Shown: positions 12,023 to 21,460, counted from the first letter of the stretch. The stretch is DNA of 64,000 nt from Microcystis wesenbergii NRERC-220 (GCF_032027425.1 NZ_JAVSJA010000001.1:1426001-1490000), one strand, 5' to 3'. Made by a program: numbers and translations. Notes: generated from the sequence alone by a model not told the origin.

Positions 12023-13222
12023 GTGGGTATTTTTAATTATCCAGTGACCAATAAACAGGATTTTTCCTCCCTACTGACCGAGATTGAGCGGATTCTTGCC
12101 GGGGTGATCTCGTCTCTAGTTAACCCGCAAGAAGTTACTTCCGAGACAATTATCGCCACTCGTCAACATTTAGAATCGGCTAGAGGGCTTCTTTCTCCCT
12201 TATTATTCCCCGATCGAACCCCTGAAGTTGCCCGTTGGTCCCTGGGAATGGAGGTACAACCACCAGGGGTGAAAATCGTTTTTTTTCGGGAAAGCCAAGG
12301 ACTGATCGATTTTTATCCTCTTTCTTGGAGTCTGGCAACGGGAACAAGCGATCGCTTACCCTGCTCCCAGGTGGACGAATATCTAATTAGTTGGCTATCT
12401 AATCGGGATTTTAGGGCCGATTCTTGGCTCTGGGAAGCTCTAGAGCGATTAGAAGCTATTATTATCAGCGATGACGGAGAAACCCCCACAGATGACTTGA
12501 AAAAAGCCCTTCTCACAGCGCAACTAATACCCCCCGATCGCCTATCTAGTCTAGAAACAGCGATCGCTACTGCTCTGGCCTATATTCCCACTAGCGACCA
12601 ACCCCAACCTCAAACCCTACTGGTTATCGAAGGGAAACGGGAGACTACCACTTTAGCACTGCTGGAAGTCCCGCCGCAAACTCGCTCTTTATCCCGTCAA
12701 GCGATCGCTCTGAGTCATTTTAACTACGGGGAAAACACCTATGAACGGGCAATACTCTCTCACTTAATTTATCCTCTCTGGCGTTCTTTTTTGCCTCTTT
12801 CCCCCTCCGATCTCACCGATACTAATCCCTTAAAAAAATCTTTGCTGGCAGCTGCTAGATTAACTAAATTAATCCTTCAAGAAGAAAGCGAATTTACCTC
12901 CTCTCTAGCTGGTCATACTTGGACGGTCAGTCGCAGGGATTTAAATAAGAAGGTGATTTTACCATATCTAGATAATTTAAGACAAAAAGTTAATGATTTG
13001 TTAGAAAAACAGCAAAAAAGTCTTGAGGATATCGATCGAATAATTTTTAGCGGGAATTTTTTCTTGACCATTTGGCCCTGTTTCTTAACGGGAATAGAGC
13101 AGGAATTTGCCGGCTGCAACCTAGAGGCCCCCAGTCAAGAAACCTTCTCACCGGCAATCTTGGGTTTGGGTCGTCTCTGTTTATTTTCGGCTCTTAGAGG
13201 TGAGAATGGAAATAATGCTTAA
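12023..13222 (+). CDS. Divergent Hsp70/actin-fold-like protein, 399 aa
   Basis: I do not recognise a named family. The C-terminal half resembles the DnaK nucleotide-binding domain: a phosphate-2-like strand LLVIEGKRETTTLALLEV (about 202-219), then a helix AARLTKLILQEESEF, then RRDLNKKVILPYLDNLRQ, and DIDRIIFSGNFFL (about 339-351) in place of the DnaK IDRVILVGG box. The Gly-rich adenosine motif is poorly conserved, so ATP binding is doubtful. No membrane segment or signal is seen. GTG start at 12023; no good upstream ATG. Orientation and spacing allow co-expression with the downstream sugar transferase. Hsp70-like is my inference from pattern. Confidence 0.6.
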   Translation: MGIFNYPVTNKQDFSSLLTEIERILAGVISSLVNPQEVTSETIIATRQHLESARGLLSPLLFPDRTPEVARWSLGMEVQPPGVKIVFFRESQGLIDFYPLSWSLATGTSDRLPCSQVDEYLISWLSNRDFRADSWLWEALERLEAIIISDDGETPTDDLKKALLTAQLIPPDRLSSLETAIATALAYIPTSDQPQPQTLLVIEGKRETTTLALLEVPPQTRSLSRQAIALSHFNYGENTYERAILSHLIYPLWRSFLPLSPSDLTDTNPLKKSLLAAARLTKLILQEESEFTSSLAGHTWTVSRRDLNKKVILPYLDNLRQKVNDLLEKQQKSLEDIDRIIFSGNFFLTIWPCFLTGIEQEFAGCNLEAPSQETFSPAILGLGRLCLFSALRGENGNNA

Positions 13223-13330
13223 AAAAATCAACCCCAGTCTCGGTTAAGAGTCACAATTTAGGTGTGAATAGAATTTGTCGGGTAATTGTTGGCAATACTA
13301 AGCCCGACTGCCTTGATCGCACAGCTAATT

Positions 13331-14017
13331 ATGAATTTTTCCTTTAAGCTCTTAACTAGCACTTCCTCCTCTCGCTCCTCACTAAGGGGCCTTTTTCTCG
13401 ATGAATCTATTCATCCCTCCGTTTTTTGTCCGCGCAAGCGTCTTATCGATATTATCGGGGCAATAATCGGGTTACTGGTGACGGCAATGTTAACACCAGC
13501 GATTGCGATTGTCCTGCAGCTTGATAGTCCAGGCCCAATTTTCTATCGTCAGCTACGCTGTGGATTACAGGGAAAACCTTTTATGATCTGGAAATTTCGT
13601 TCCATGGAGGTGGATGCGGAAAAAAAACAACATCTAGTGACAAATCAAGCTAACGGACATATTTTTAAAAATCACAACGACCCCAGAATCACTAAATTCG
13701 GCAAGTTTCTCCGACGCTCTAGCTTAGATGAATTTCCGCAATTTTGGAATGTTTTAAAAGGGGAGATGAGTTTAGTCGGAACCCGTCCCCCCACCACCGA
13801 GGAAGTGAGAAAATACAATCAATATCATTGGCTGCGTCTGCGAGTTAAACCGGGGTTAACTGGAGAATGGCAGGTAAAAGGACGTTCACAGGTGAATAAT
13901 TTTGAAGAAGTAGTGCAGATGGATTTAGATTATCAACATAAATGGTCAATTAAATACGATCTTTATCTGATTTGGCGCACCATCACCGTCGTTTTAAGCG
14001 GAAAAGGTGCCTGCTAA
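13331..14017 (+). CDS. Polyprenyl-phosphate sugar-phosphate transferase (WcaJ/bacterial sugar transferase)
   Basis: This enzyme family transfers a sugar-1-phosphate onto undecaprenyl phosphate to begin exopolysaccharide or O-antigen repeat synthesis at the inner membrane. After a variable N-terminus there is one hydrophobic segment (GAIIGLLVTAMLTPAIAIVL). The PF02397 core follows: SPGPIFYRQLRCG, FMIWKFRSME, RITKFGKFLRRSSLDEFPQF with the catalytic Asp-Glu, SLVGTRPP, and RVKPGLTGEWQVKGRS. It has the single-helix, short architecture. ATG at 13331 is preferred; an in-frame TTG at 13286 would add 15 residues. A MITE begins one base after the stop codon. Confidence 0.92.
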   Translation: MNFSFKLLTSTSSSRSSLRGLFLDESIHPSVFCPRKRLIDIIGAIIGLLVTAMLTPAIAIVLQLDSPGPIFYRQLRCGLQGKPFMIWKFRSMEVDAEKKQHLVTNQANGHIFKNHNDPRITKFGKFLRRSSLDEFPQFWNVLKGEMSLVGTRPPTTEEVRKYNQYHWLRLRVKPGLTGEWQVKGRSQVNNFEEVVQMDLDYQHKWSIKYDLYLIWRTITVVLSGKGAC

Positions 14018-14018
14018 A

Positions 14019-14125
14019 TATAGCGTTTTTCAGTCTGCTGAGGTACAAAAGTTATGGGTTTTAGGCAAAAGGCAAGAGGCAAAAGTCAAAAGGGAAGAAA
14101 AATATGTGTACCTCACTAGCTTATA
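14019..14125. repeat. MITE family C, copy 1 (partial)
   Basis: It begins TATAGCGTTTTTCAGTCTGC one base after the sugar transferase stop and reads as the reverse complement of the complete copy at 20593-20709, including an inner AAAAGGCAAGAGGCAAAAG stretch. Its right inverted end has been replaced by the next repeat at 14122. Confidence 0.78.
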
Positions 14126-14218
14126 GCGGTGTGCAGTCGTATTAGGTACAGTGTCACAAGCTATAAACCATGCTAGGCAAAGCTTGGTCTGTATCTCACT
14201 CAAGCGCTTACCGCTATA
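14122..14218. repeat. Small inverted-repeat element
   Basis: Nine-base ends TATAGCGGT (14122-14130) and ACCGCTATA (14210-14218) bound about 97 bp without coding potential. It is wedged between MITE C and MITE B copies, forming a repeat cluster. No second copy is seen in this window. Confidence 0.55.
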
Positions 14219-14416
14219 GGGCTGGCTGAATATCAGTGGAAACCTTGCTAAAAAAGTGCCAGAAACAAACGTTGAGAAATCGATCTGAGGGACTCAAAAC
14301 CCTTGCACTTTCGCTCTTCCCTCGCCGGATAAAATTCAGAAACTAAGGGACGAAACTACCATTTTGCCAGTTGTGTGGCTTATAGATTCGCTCTGGGGAC
14401 CTATTCAGCCAGCTCT
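14218..14416. repeat. MITE family B, divergent copy
   Basis: Ends AGGGCTGGCTGAATA (14218-14232) and CTATTCAGCCAGCTCT (14401-14416) match the family B terminal repeats. The interior differs from the other copies, and no clear target duplication remains. The DNA from 14417 to 14503 shows nothing else recognisable. Confidence 0.6.
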
Positions 14417-14503
14417 AGTTAGTCACAAAAAATGCGTTAGACAGTTAGGCTTATTTCCTGTCTTAACGCAATAGTTTTAAACAAAAATTAATAGGTTAAC
14501 AGA

Positions 14504-16411
14504 CTAAATCAAAGCCCGATAACGCCCCAAAGCCAGTAGAGGAAAATACTGCTGATAGAAATGATATTTCAGGTAAAAATGACAGGGAAAACCTGTACCG
14601 GTGAAGTAATCTTCATCCCATGTACCATTTTCTTTTTGGGTAACAAGAAGATAGTTAACGCCCTTTTCAATCACTTCTCGCTGATAATTGCCTGTGACTT
14701 TCCCGACGGCTAATAAACCGATTAATGCCCAAGCAGTTTGGGAAGCGGTACTATTTCCCTGTCCTTTAAATTTAGGGTTATTGTAACTAAAACAGGTTTC
14801 ACCCCAACCACCATCAACATTTTGACAACTGCTTAACCAATTGGCTCCTTTTTGCAATTGATGGCGATATTTATTCGGTTCCAGAAAAGCAAAAGCAGAT
14901 AACGCCCCACTGGTTCCATAAATATAATTTACACCCCAGCGACCAAACCAACTACCATCAGCTTCCTGTTCTTTCTCCAGATAATCCAAAGCTTTTTTAA
15001 CTCGATTTTCCTCCATGTTAACATCACAAGTGCCTAACATTTCTAGAACTCTGGCAGTAACATCAGCCGTATTAGGATCGATCATTGCTTTTAGATCGGA
15101 ATATGGCAAAGAATTAAGCCAGTTTTGATCGTTATCGATGTCAAAAGCTCCCCAACCACCAGCTTTACACTGCATAGTAGCCATCCAATTAACTGCCCGT
15201 TTCATCACACCTTTTTTAATATTTTCATCGGGCATTTTAATTAACTCTAAAGCCATCACCACCACTGCCGAATCGTCTAAATCGGGATACCAGCGATTAT
15301 CAAATTCAAAAGCCCAACCCCCGGGGGTTCCAATTTTATTTTTAATCGCCCAATCGCCATAATCAAGAATTTGTTGATCGATTAACCATTGTCCCGCTTT
15401 AATCATAGCTGGATGAGCGGGATTTAGCCCGGATTCAATTAGCGCTCGAATTACCCAAGCCGTATCCCAAACCGGCGACACACAGGGCTGTACACAATAG
15501 GTATTATCCGTCTGAATGGCAAAATTATCCACCGCTTTTAAACCGCGGGCAACAATCGGATCGTAAACATCATAACCTAGGGCTTTTAAAGCTAACAGAG
15601 AATTTAACATCGCTGGGATAATTCCCCCCCAATCGCCTGGGTCTTCCTGTCGTTCAATTACCCATTTTTCCGCCGCTTTCAGACTTTCTTGACGGAAGGG
15701 AACTAAATCAGTTTTTTCTGCCCATTTAAACAGCCCATCTAACCAGAGAAAAACATCTGCCCAATCGTTATTTTTTGGTAACTCATACTTGACATTATTC
15801 ACCCCTTCTGTATAGAGTTCATCGAGATTAAAACCCATTTTATACACGGGTTTTTTGTCAAAAACAATTAATAAAGGAACCGTACTTCCCCGCGCCCAAC
15901 TGGACATTTCATAGATAGTAAAAGGGAAATTTTCCGGCAGTAGCATAATCCAAGCGGGGATAGAGGGAACCCCCTGCCAATCGTAACAACCAATCAAAGC
16001 GAGGTGCATTTTGGTGAAAATGCGGGTTTTGCTGATGCCACCTTTAGCTAAGATAAATTCTCTAGCTTTTTCTAAAGCAGGATCATTAACGGGAATTCCC
16101 AATAGTCGCAGCCCCATGTAGGCTTCCACAGTGGTGCTAAGATCGCCACCATCGCCATAAAATAACTCCCAAGCGCCGTTAGGACACTGTTGCTGACGCA
16201 GATAGGTGGCTGCTTTGTCTAGGGGGCGTTTTTTGTCAGTTTTCCAGATTTTGTGCAGTAAAATTGCTTCTGAGGTGATGGTGACATTAGATTCTAATTC
16301 TGCCCACCAGTAACCCTCAGAGTATTGGGTAGAAAGTAAATAATTCTGAGAAAGTTCGATCGCTTTCGCTGTTTTAGCGGCTATTTCGGTGATTTTGTCC
16401 TGAATCTGCAT
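14504..16411 (-). CDS. shc: Squalene-hopene cyclase
   Basis: A 635-aa class II triterpene cyclase that folds squalene into hopene, the first step of hopanoid synthesis, on the membrane surface. The catalytic acid motif is DLDDS (residues about 377-381) in a PDLDDSAVVVM setting, a variant of DxDDT. Several QW repeats of Q-x-x-x-G-x-W type are visible, such as QQQCPNGAW, QRQEDPGDW-like, QCKAGGWG, EQEADGSWFGRW, CQNVDGGWGE and QKENGTW. Length is normal. The ATG at 16411 follows a GGAAAAAA stretch and is preferred over the in-frame TTG at 16450. The gene stands alone. Confidence 0.95.
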   Translation of the reverse strand: MQIQDKITEIAAKTAKAIELSQNYLLSTQYSEGYWWAELESNVTITSEAILLHKIWKTDKKRPLDKAATYLRQQQCPNGAWELFYGDGGDLSTTVEAYMGLRLLGIPVNDPALEKAREFILAKGGISKTRIFTKMHLALIGCYDWQGVPSIPAWIMLLPENFPFTIYEMSSWARGSTVPLLIVFDKKPVYKMGFNLDELYTEGVNNVKYELPKNNDWADVFLWLDGLFKWAEKTDLVPFRQESLKAAEKWVIERQEDPGDWGGIIPAMLNSLLALKALGYDVYDPIVARGLKAVDNFAIQTDNTYCVQPCVSPVWDTAWVIRALIESGLNPAHPAMIKAGQWLIDQQILDYGDWAIKNKIGTPGGWAFEFDNRWYPDLDDSAVVVMALELIKMPDENIKKGVMKRAVNWMATMQCKAGGWGAFDIDNDQNWLNSLPYSDLKAMIDPNTADVTARVLEMLGTCDVNMEENRVKKALDYLEKEQEADGSWFGRWGVNYIYGTSGALSAFAFLEPNKYRHQLQKGANWLSSCQNVDGGWGETCFSYNNPKFKGQGNSTASQTAWALIGLLAVGKVTGNYQREVIEKGVNYLLVTQKENGTWDEDYFTGTGFPCHFYLKYHFYQQYFPLLALGRYRALI

Positions 16412-16449
16412 TTTTTTCCGTTCGACAACCTCTAGAGACCACGAGTACA

Positions 16450-16654
16450 AATAAGATAATCTTATTTACAAAGTTTTTAATAAGTAGGTAAAAGATAGGC
16501 TTTTGTTCCCAAGGAATCCAGTCAAGGAATTTGCTTTGGTTGCCAATTTCTTTTTTCTTTTGACTGATTACTGATAACTGATTAAGTACCCCCACTCCCC
16601 TGAAGACAAAAGGGGTACGAAACTCGCACCCCACCAGATTGATCTTCATTTAAC
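16450..16654. other. Spacer between tsf and shc
   Basis: No gene seen. It holds an ACTGATTACTGATAACTGAT repeat, and a GTACCCC / GGGGTAC inverted repeat (around 16588-16618) downstream of tsf that could form a weak terminator-like hairpin. Confidence 0.4.
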
Positions 16655-17410
16655 TTACTTTTTCTTTTTGCCTTTAGCGGGCGGATTATCCTTCGCTGCC
16701 GGTTCCGGGGCTTTTTCCTCCACTTGCGGGGCTGCTGCTACAGGTTCCGGGGCTTTTTGTCCCATTTGGGCGGCTACTTCGGCGGCGAAATCCGTTTCTT
16801 CTTTCTCGATCCCCTCACCTAGTACAAAGCGTTGGAAACGACGCACCTGAATATTTTCTCCCAAAGCGGCGATCGCTTGTTTAATCAACTCCTCAATACT
16901 GATGTTCTGGTCGCGGATAAAGGGTTGATCGAGCAGAGAAAGTTCTTTCAAACGTTTTTCAATGCGGCCGGCCACGATTTTTTCTTTGATATTATCGGGT
17001 TTATTGGCTAAATCGTCCCGTCCCATCTCAATTTCTTTTTCTTTGGCGGCGATTTCGGCGGGAATATCGGCCACTTTTACATATTCGACGTTAGGACAAG
17101 CGGCAATCTGCATCGCCACGTCATTAACCAATTTTTTGAACTCCTCGCGACGGGCGACAAAATCGGTTTCACAGTTCACTTCTACTAAAACACCGATGCG
17201 GCTGCCGGTGTGGATGTAACTGCCGATCATCCCTTCTGCCGCTACCCGACTAGCTTTTTTCTCGGCGGAAGTAATCCCTTTTTGACGCAACCATTCGATC
17301 GCTTTGGTTATATCCCCCGCGTTTTCCGTCAGCGCCCTCTTACAATCCATCATGCCGGCGCCGGTCTTTTCCCTAAGTTCTTTAACCTGTTGTGCTGTAA
17401 TTTCCGCCAT
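16655..17410 (-). CDS. tsf: Translation elongation factor Ts
   Basis: A 251-aa EF-Ts, the guanine nucleotide exchange factor of EF-Tu. The N-terminal UBA-like domain and hallmark [12 protein letters not shown] are at residues about 16-27, and [20 protein letters not shown] at about 72-91 is the EF-Tu contact core. A Pro/Ala-rich C-terminal tail ends with a Lys run (KGKKKK). The length is typical of cyanobacterial and short EF-Ts. It lies 116 bp downstream of rpsB in the same direction, the common bacterial rpsB-tsf arrangement. The gap contains no terminator, so co-transcription is likely. Confidence 0.97.
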   Translation of the reverse strand: MAEITAQQVKELREKTGAGMMDCKRALTENAGDITKAIEWLRQKGITSAEKKASRVAAEGMIGSYIHTGSRIGVLVEVNCETDFVARREEFKKLVNDVAMQIAACPNVEYVKVADIPAEIAAKEKEIEMGRDDLANKPDNIKEKIVAGRIEKRLKELSLLDQPFIRDQNISIEELIKQAIAALGENIQVRRFQRFVLGEGIEKEETDFAAEVAAQMGQKAPEPVAAAPQVEEKAPEPAAKDNPPAKGKKKK

Positions 17411-17526
17411 AATATTCTTAACCTACTGCTTATAATTGATCATGCCACGAGAGGGGCAGGTTTGACCGCTCGATAGGCTCGGAAAGTTTCCCCCCGAACC
17501 TAGCTGCGATCAATAGCTAATTTTCC

Positions 17527-18324
17527 CTAGTTATCGTCGTCTCCACTGGCAAATTCGGCGGCGTATTGGGAATAATCACCTTCTTCCTCGTACTCGGTTT
17601 CATTATCGTAGTCTTCCTCGTATTCTTCCACCGCTGCTTGACCACCGCGACGACCTTCGATGATCGCATCGCTAATTTTGCCTAAAATCAGTTTGACTGA
17701 GCGAATTGCGTCATCGTTGGCGGGAATCGGCACATCTACCAAGTCAGGATCGCAGTTAGTATCCAAGAGGGAGATGATGGGAATGCCCAATTTTTGGCAT
17801 TCTTGGATAGCGTTGTATTCCCGACGCTGATCCACTACGACGACTAAATCCGGCAGCCGGCGCATGGTTTTAATGCCACCGAGGTATTTTTCCAGTTTGC
17901 CCAATTCCCGACGCAGTACCGATGCTTCTTTTTTCGGTCGTTTATCGAGGGCGCCGCTATTTTCTAATTCTTCTAATTCTTTGAGTCTTTCTACCCGGCC
18001 GCGAATGGTTTCCCAGTTGGTTAACATTCCCCCTAACCAGCGTTGGTTAACGAAGTGGCTACCGCTGCGTAAAGCTTCCTGTTTAATGATTGCTGCCGCT
18101 TGCCGTTTCGTACCGATGAATAAAAAGCGTTTACCGCGATCGGCTTCTCCTCGGACAAATTCGTAAGCTTCTTCGATTAATTGGGCAGTTTGCACCAAAT
18201 CAATGATATGAACCCCATTCCGGGCAGTGTAGATGTACTGAGACATTTTCGGGTTCCAACGGCGCGTTTGATGGCCAAAGTGAACCCCAGACTCTAGCAA
18301 TTCTGCGAGAGAGACAACGGGCAT
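17527..18324 (-). CDS. rpsB: 30S ribosomal protein S2
   Basis: A 265-aa S2 protein of the small subunit. The start [20 protein letters not shown] is preceded by AGGAGAAAAAT, which decides for ATG 18324 over an in-frame upstream start at 18354. Family landmarks include [49 protein letters not shown] and [20 protein letters not shown]. The C-terminus has an acidic extension rich in Glu, Asp and Tyr typical of cyanobacterial S2. It heads an rpsB-tsf operon; the upstream region has no other gene close by. Confidence 0.97.
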   Translation of the reverse strand: MPVVSLAELLESGVHFGHQTRRWNPKMSQYIYTARNGVHIIDLVQTAQLIEEAYEFVRGEADRGKRFLFIGTKRQAAAIIKQEALRSGSHFVNQRWLGGMLTNWETIRGRVERLKELEELENSGALDKRPKKEASVLRRELGKLEKYLGGIKTMRRLPDLVVVVDQRREYNAIQECQKLGIPIISLLDTNCDPDLVDVPIPANDDAIRSVKLILGKISDAIIEGRRGGQAAVEEYEEDYDNETEYEEEGDYSQYAAEFASGDDDN

Positions 18325-18480
18325 ATTTTTCTCCTTTTCGGGTTTATCCTCCATCTAGGGCTGGATTTCTAGATTCCTAGAAACACCCGATCGCCTAGAT
18401 GTGCGATTTTTGACAACTTTTCTAGTCTAACACGAAAGGGCGCGATTGCCTACCCGTAAATATTGGGTACTGAGGGCTTG

Positions 18481-18948
18481 CTACTGCAATTCCTCAAGTT
18501 TTTTCAAAACTGCTTCTGCGTGGGCTTTTACCTTGACATTTGACCAAATATAGGCAATATTTCCCTGGGGGTCGATCAGGAAAGTGGATCGTTTAATCCC
18601 CATATATTCCTTACCCATAAATTTTTTTAATCCCCAGACTTGATAAATTTCCGCCAGTTGATGTTCGGTATCGCTCAATAATTGAATAGTTAAATTGTGT
18701 TTTTCAATAAAACGACAGTGGGACTTGGCTGAATCGGGACTAACTCCCAAAATTACCGCGTTTAATTGCTGAAATTGCGGCGACAAAGCGGTAAAATCGA
18801 TCGCTTCTGTGCTGCAGCCCGGAGTGTTATCTTTGGGATAAAAATATAATACCAACCATTGACCGGCAAAATCTGCTAATTTGCTAATTTCGCCCCTTTG
18901 GTTGGGGGTGGCAAATTCCGGGGCTTTTTGTCCAACTTCTAGGGTCAT
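18481..18948 (-). CDS. bcp: Peroxiredoxin, Bcp/PrxQ type
   Basis: A 155-aa thiol peroxidase that reduces hydrogen and alkyl hydroperoxides using thioredoxin. The peroxidatic Cys lies in FYPKDNTPGCSTEAIDF (about residues 36-52). The usual resolving Cys five residues later (CTxxxC in E. coli Bcp) is Ile here. The only other Cys is in SHCRF, about 36 residues on, which could act as an atypical resolving residue, or the enzyme works as a 1-Cys form. It lies two bases downstream of nothing else on its strand; the M56 gene ends three bases upstream, so the four minus-strand genes 20218-18481 may form one operon. Confidence 0.93.
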   Translation of the reverse strand: MTLEVGQKAPEFATPNQRGEISKLADFAGQWLVLYFYPKDNTPGCSTEAIDFTALSPQFQQLNAVILGVSPDSAKSHCRFIEKHNLTIQLLSDTEHQLAEIYQVWGLKKFMGKEYMGIKRSTFLIDPQGNIAYIWSNVKVKAHAEAVLKKLEELQ

Positions 18949-18950
18949 TT

Positions 18951-19799
18951 TTAGGAGTGTAAAGGCAAGAGTAAGAAAGGCGCGAGGGAGAGGGAAAGCA
19001 AGAGCCAGACTTGATAGTTAAATCCAGGAAATTCTGGTTTTTCTGACTCGACTAAAGCATCGATTCTCTCTAATAAGCGATTATTTAAAGAATTATCACT
19101 CAGAGCAACACAGCAACTATCAGAGAAATTTATTTCCGCTACTTGATTAACTTTTTCTGCTACTAAAAGCAGCGATTCAGCTAATAGTAAATAATCCACT
19201 TGTCCGGAAGCGTACTTATCGGCGCGCAATTCCCGCAAGAAGACCAATTCTGACCATAAATTCTCACTATTGGGCAGCCAAGAAGACATTGATCGCAGCC
19301 AACCTAACCAGAAAAACCAGAAAGTGTCATGATATTCTTGGTGAGCTTGTTCGTGGGCTAAAACTGCTTGTAAATGTTCTTGATCTAAGAGATTTAATAA
19401 TCCTTGGGTTACAATTAATTCCGACTTCCAGAAGCCAACTCTGGCACTGTAGGGAAAATCCACTGCTAAAACTCTCGCCTTCTGAGTGGTGATTTTTTTG
19501 AGGGGATAACTGCTAAAATCCCGATGGGTTTGCCAAGTTTGATAGGAGAGTTTTATCAGACAGAATATAGCAAAAACTAGCCAGATTATAGCACTAAAGT
19601 AACTAATTAAACTGGAGTTATAGCCCAACATTTGCCCGCCATAGCCCATACAAACCACCGATATAACTGTCATTAACAGCAGCAAAGGAGGAAAGAGAAA
19701 GAAAAATAGCGTTGTCTGCCAACGACGCTGATAGCTGGGCAAAAAACAACGTAAACCAATGGCGATAGTTAATGCTAGTAATAACATTGAACCGTGCAT
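18951..19799 (-). CDS. M56 (BlaR1-like) membrane metallopeptidase
   Basis: A 282-aa membrane protein with three to four predicted helices and a cytosolic zinc-protease core. The HExxH motif appears as AVLAHEQAHQEYHD, and the third ligand Glu is likely in ELRADKYA. It lacks a penicillin-sensor domain, unlike true BlaR1. Its ATG overlaps the last base of the BlaI-like gene's stop (TAATG), so the two are coupled. Such pairs work as a protease that cleaves the repressor when triggered; the stimulus here is unknown. The last helix sits at the C-terminus (VWLLLSLSLAPFLLLPL). Confidence 0.87.
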   Translation of the reverse strand: MHGSMLLLALTIAIGLRCFLPSYQRRWQTTLFFFLFPPLLLLMTVISVVCMGYGGQMLGYNSSLISYFSAIIWLVFAIFCLIKLSYQTWQTHRDFSSYPLKKITTQKARVLAVDFPYSARVGFWKSELIVTQGLLNLLDQEHLQAVLAHEQAHQEYHDTFWFFWLGWLRSMSSWLPNSENLWSELVFLRELRADKYASGQVDYLLLAESLLLVAEKVNQVAEINFSDSCCVALSDNSLNNRLLERIDALVESEKPEFPGFNYQVWLLLSLSLAPFLLLPLHS

Positions 19800-20218
19800 T
19801 AGCGTTCTCTCCGTTGTTGACGCAGGGTATCTAAACGAGATGCGATCGCTTTTAATTGTTCGACACTAGCAGTATCGAGACTATCGGCAAAAGAAGCCAC
19901 CACATCCGCATTACCAATAGCCAAAAAACGATGTAATTGTTCGTAGGCTTTAATTGCCTGTGCTTGTTCCTTAGAAACCATCGGTTTCCAGTAGAAAATC
20001 CGACCCTGTTTATAACAACTTAACCAGCCTTTATTAGTTAAACGACGCAGTACCGTAGTCACAGAAGTATAGGCCAGATCCCGTTCTGGATCGGCTAAAA
20101 TGCGATCGTGGACATCCTTAACGCTGACGGTTTCCAATTCCCAGACAATATTGAGAATTTCCGCTTCTAGGGGGCCTAGGGATAACTGTTTTGGTTGATA
20201 GGTGGGCAATTGAGCCAT
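19799..20218 (-). CDS. BlaI/MecI/CopY-family repressor
   Basis: A 139-aa winged-helix regulator beginning MAQLPTYQPKQLSLGPLEAE. The HTH covers LEAEILNIVWELETVSVKDV and the recognition helix AYTSVTTVLRRLTNKGWL. The C-terminal part is a dimerisation and cleavage region. The start at 20218 gives the normal family length; upstream in-frame codons look non-conserved. It is divergent from the DUF4090-type gene 20308-20607, with an 89-bp shared promoter region where the repressor probably binds. It is expressed with the M56 peptidase downstream. Confidence 0.9.
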   Translation of the reverse strand: MAQLPTYQPKQLSLGPLEAEILNIVWELETVSVKDVHDRILADPERDLAYTSVTTVLRRLTNKGWLSCYKQGRIFYWKPMVSKEQAQAIKAYEQLHRFLAIGNADVVASFADSLDTASVEQLKAIASRLDTLRQQRRER

Positions 20219-20307
20219 AGTTACACAGAAATGAAGATTACTTTCCTGATCATAGCGGCGGATATCGATCGCCTGATAAAATAGCAACGATCCTTTATAT
20301 TGTCTTT

Positions 20308-20607
20308 ATGTCCACCGAAACTAATTTAACCACGACTACGGGTGCTGATGCCATCGATGTGGCGATCGCTAATGGTATTGATTTTGATGGTTCCCCGATT
20401 CCACCGGCAAAATTGGAACTTTATCACCGGGTAATGGGTTTGGAAGCAGGACGACAAAGAAGCGGGGTTTCGAACACGATGAGATCGCGAATTGTCCGCA
20501 TCGGGGCCAAACATATCCCCCAAGAAGAATTAAATCAGCTGTTGTTAGCCGCCGATTTTGCCCCTCTCAAGGAGAAAGAAATCGCTTTTTACTATAGCGT
20601 TTCCTAA
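20308..20607 (+). CDS. Conserved cyanobacterial protein (DUF4090-like)
   Basis: A 99-aa soluble protein of unknown function that I recognise as resembling the DUF4090 family, found in cyanobacteria. The conserved core reads DVAIANGIDFDGSPIPPAKL, then QRSGVSNTMRSRIVRIGAKH and ADFAPLKEKEIAFYY. The last codons (SVS and the TAA stop) are encoded by the inverted end of a family C MITE that begins at 20593. The native C-terminus has therefore been replaced, though the conserved part ends just before. Divergent from the BlaI-like gene. Confidence 0.75.
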   Translation: MSTETNLTTTTGADAIDVAIANGIDFDGSPIPPAKLELYHRVMGLEAGRQRSGVSNTMRSRIVRIGAKHIPQEELNQLLLAADFAPLKEKEIAFYYSVS

Positions 20608-20709
20608 GCTAGTGAGGTACACATATTTTTCTTCCCTTTTGACTTTTGCCTCTTGCCTTTTGCCTAAAACCCATAACTTTTGTACCTCAGCAGACTGAAA
20701 AACGCTATA
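20593..20709. repeat. MITE family C, complete copy
   Basis: A 117-bp element with perfect 10-bp ends TATAGCGTTT / AAACGCTATA. Imperfect inversion extends to about 29 bp (GAGGTACA / TGTACCTC inside). The centre holds TTTTGCC heptamers. It supplies the stop codon of the gene upstream. The reverse-complement copy is at 14019-14125. Confidence 0.85.
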
Positions 20710-20957
20710 TCTCAAGTAGTCAAATTTTTGCTCACCATTTTTCGCCTAGACTGCTTGCGGTTAACCGGATTGTTGGGGAAATTAGGCAGGGAGTCTAGGT
20801 TAATCTAATGCTCAAGGACACCTCGAATAAAAGATTTTGTTAACAAAGTGTTGGTCGAGGAAATCTCCTTGATCTACATTGATGAAGAGGGAATAATTTT
20901 CAACAACTAACAAGGCTCTCCGTCCCTCAAAATTCGATTTTTCGAGGTAGCCTAGAC
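20710..20957. other. Spacer without recognised gene
   Basis: About 250 bp of unique-looking sequence between two MITEs. Short ATTTTTCGAGGTA motifs occur near 20935 and again near 21350. No ORF, RNA or terminator is convincing. Confidence 0.4.
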
Positions 20958-21063
20958 ATAAGTAGTCGTGCAAAATAAATTTCCTAGTGAAGAAAGGCAA
21001 AAGGCAAAAGGCAAGAGGCAAGGGGGGGTTAGATATGTGTAATTAATTTTGCTTAGGTACTTA
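20958..21063. repeat. MITE family D, copy 1
   Basis: It runs from ATAAGTAGTCGTGCAAAATA to ATTTTGCTTAGGTACTTA, with AAAAGGC heptamers inside. The inverted-orientation copy at 22652-22780 shares both ends. About 400 bp of further spacer (21064-21460) upstream of the nucleotidyltransferase shows no gene. Confidence 0.75.
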
Positions 21064-21460
21064 ACGTCTTGGTTATTGCCTAAAATTAAACTTTTTTTGC
21101 CCATCAATTTAAAAACTTGCGTTTTTTTGATCATCTTAGCCTAGAGGACTGAGTAGTATGAGTTACAGCAAAGTTGATTTGTTAATTTTGTCCATCAGTG
21201 TAATCTGGGTTAAATCTCTGACTTTTTTTCCGTTATCAATTACTAAGGGGTAGCTCGATCAATTGGACTTATTGAGAAAATCTTCGCACTAATTGAGAAT
21301 AAACCAAGGTTTGATCAGGGTTTCAGGCGGTGCAACGCTGAAGTAAATCTATTTTTCGAGGTACCCCCAAGAGGATCGATAACTACTGATTCCGAGCCGA
21401 TAATGATACACTAGGCATGATTTAATTACAAACCTCGATCGCAAAAGGAAATAAACATCA

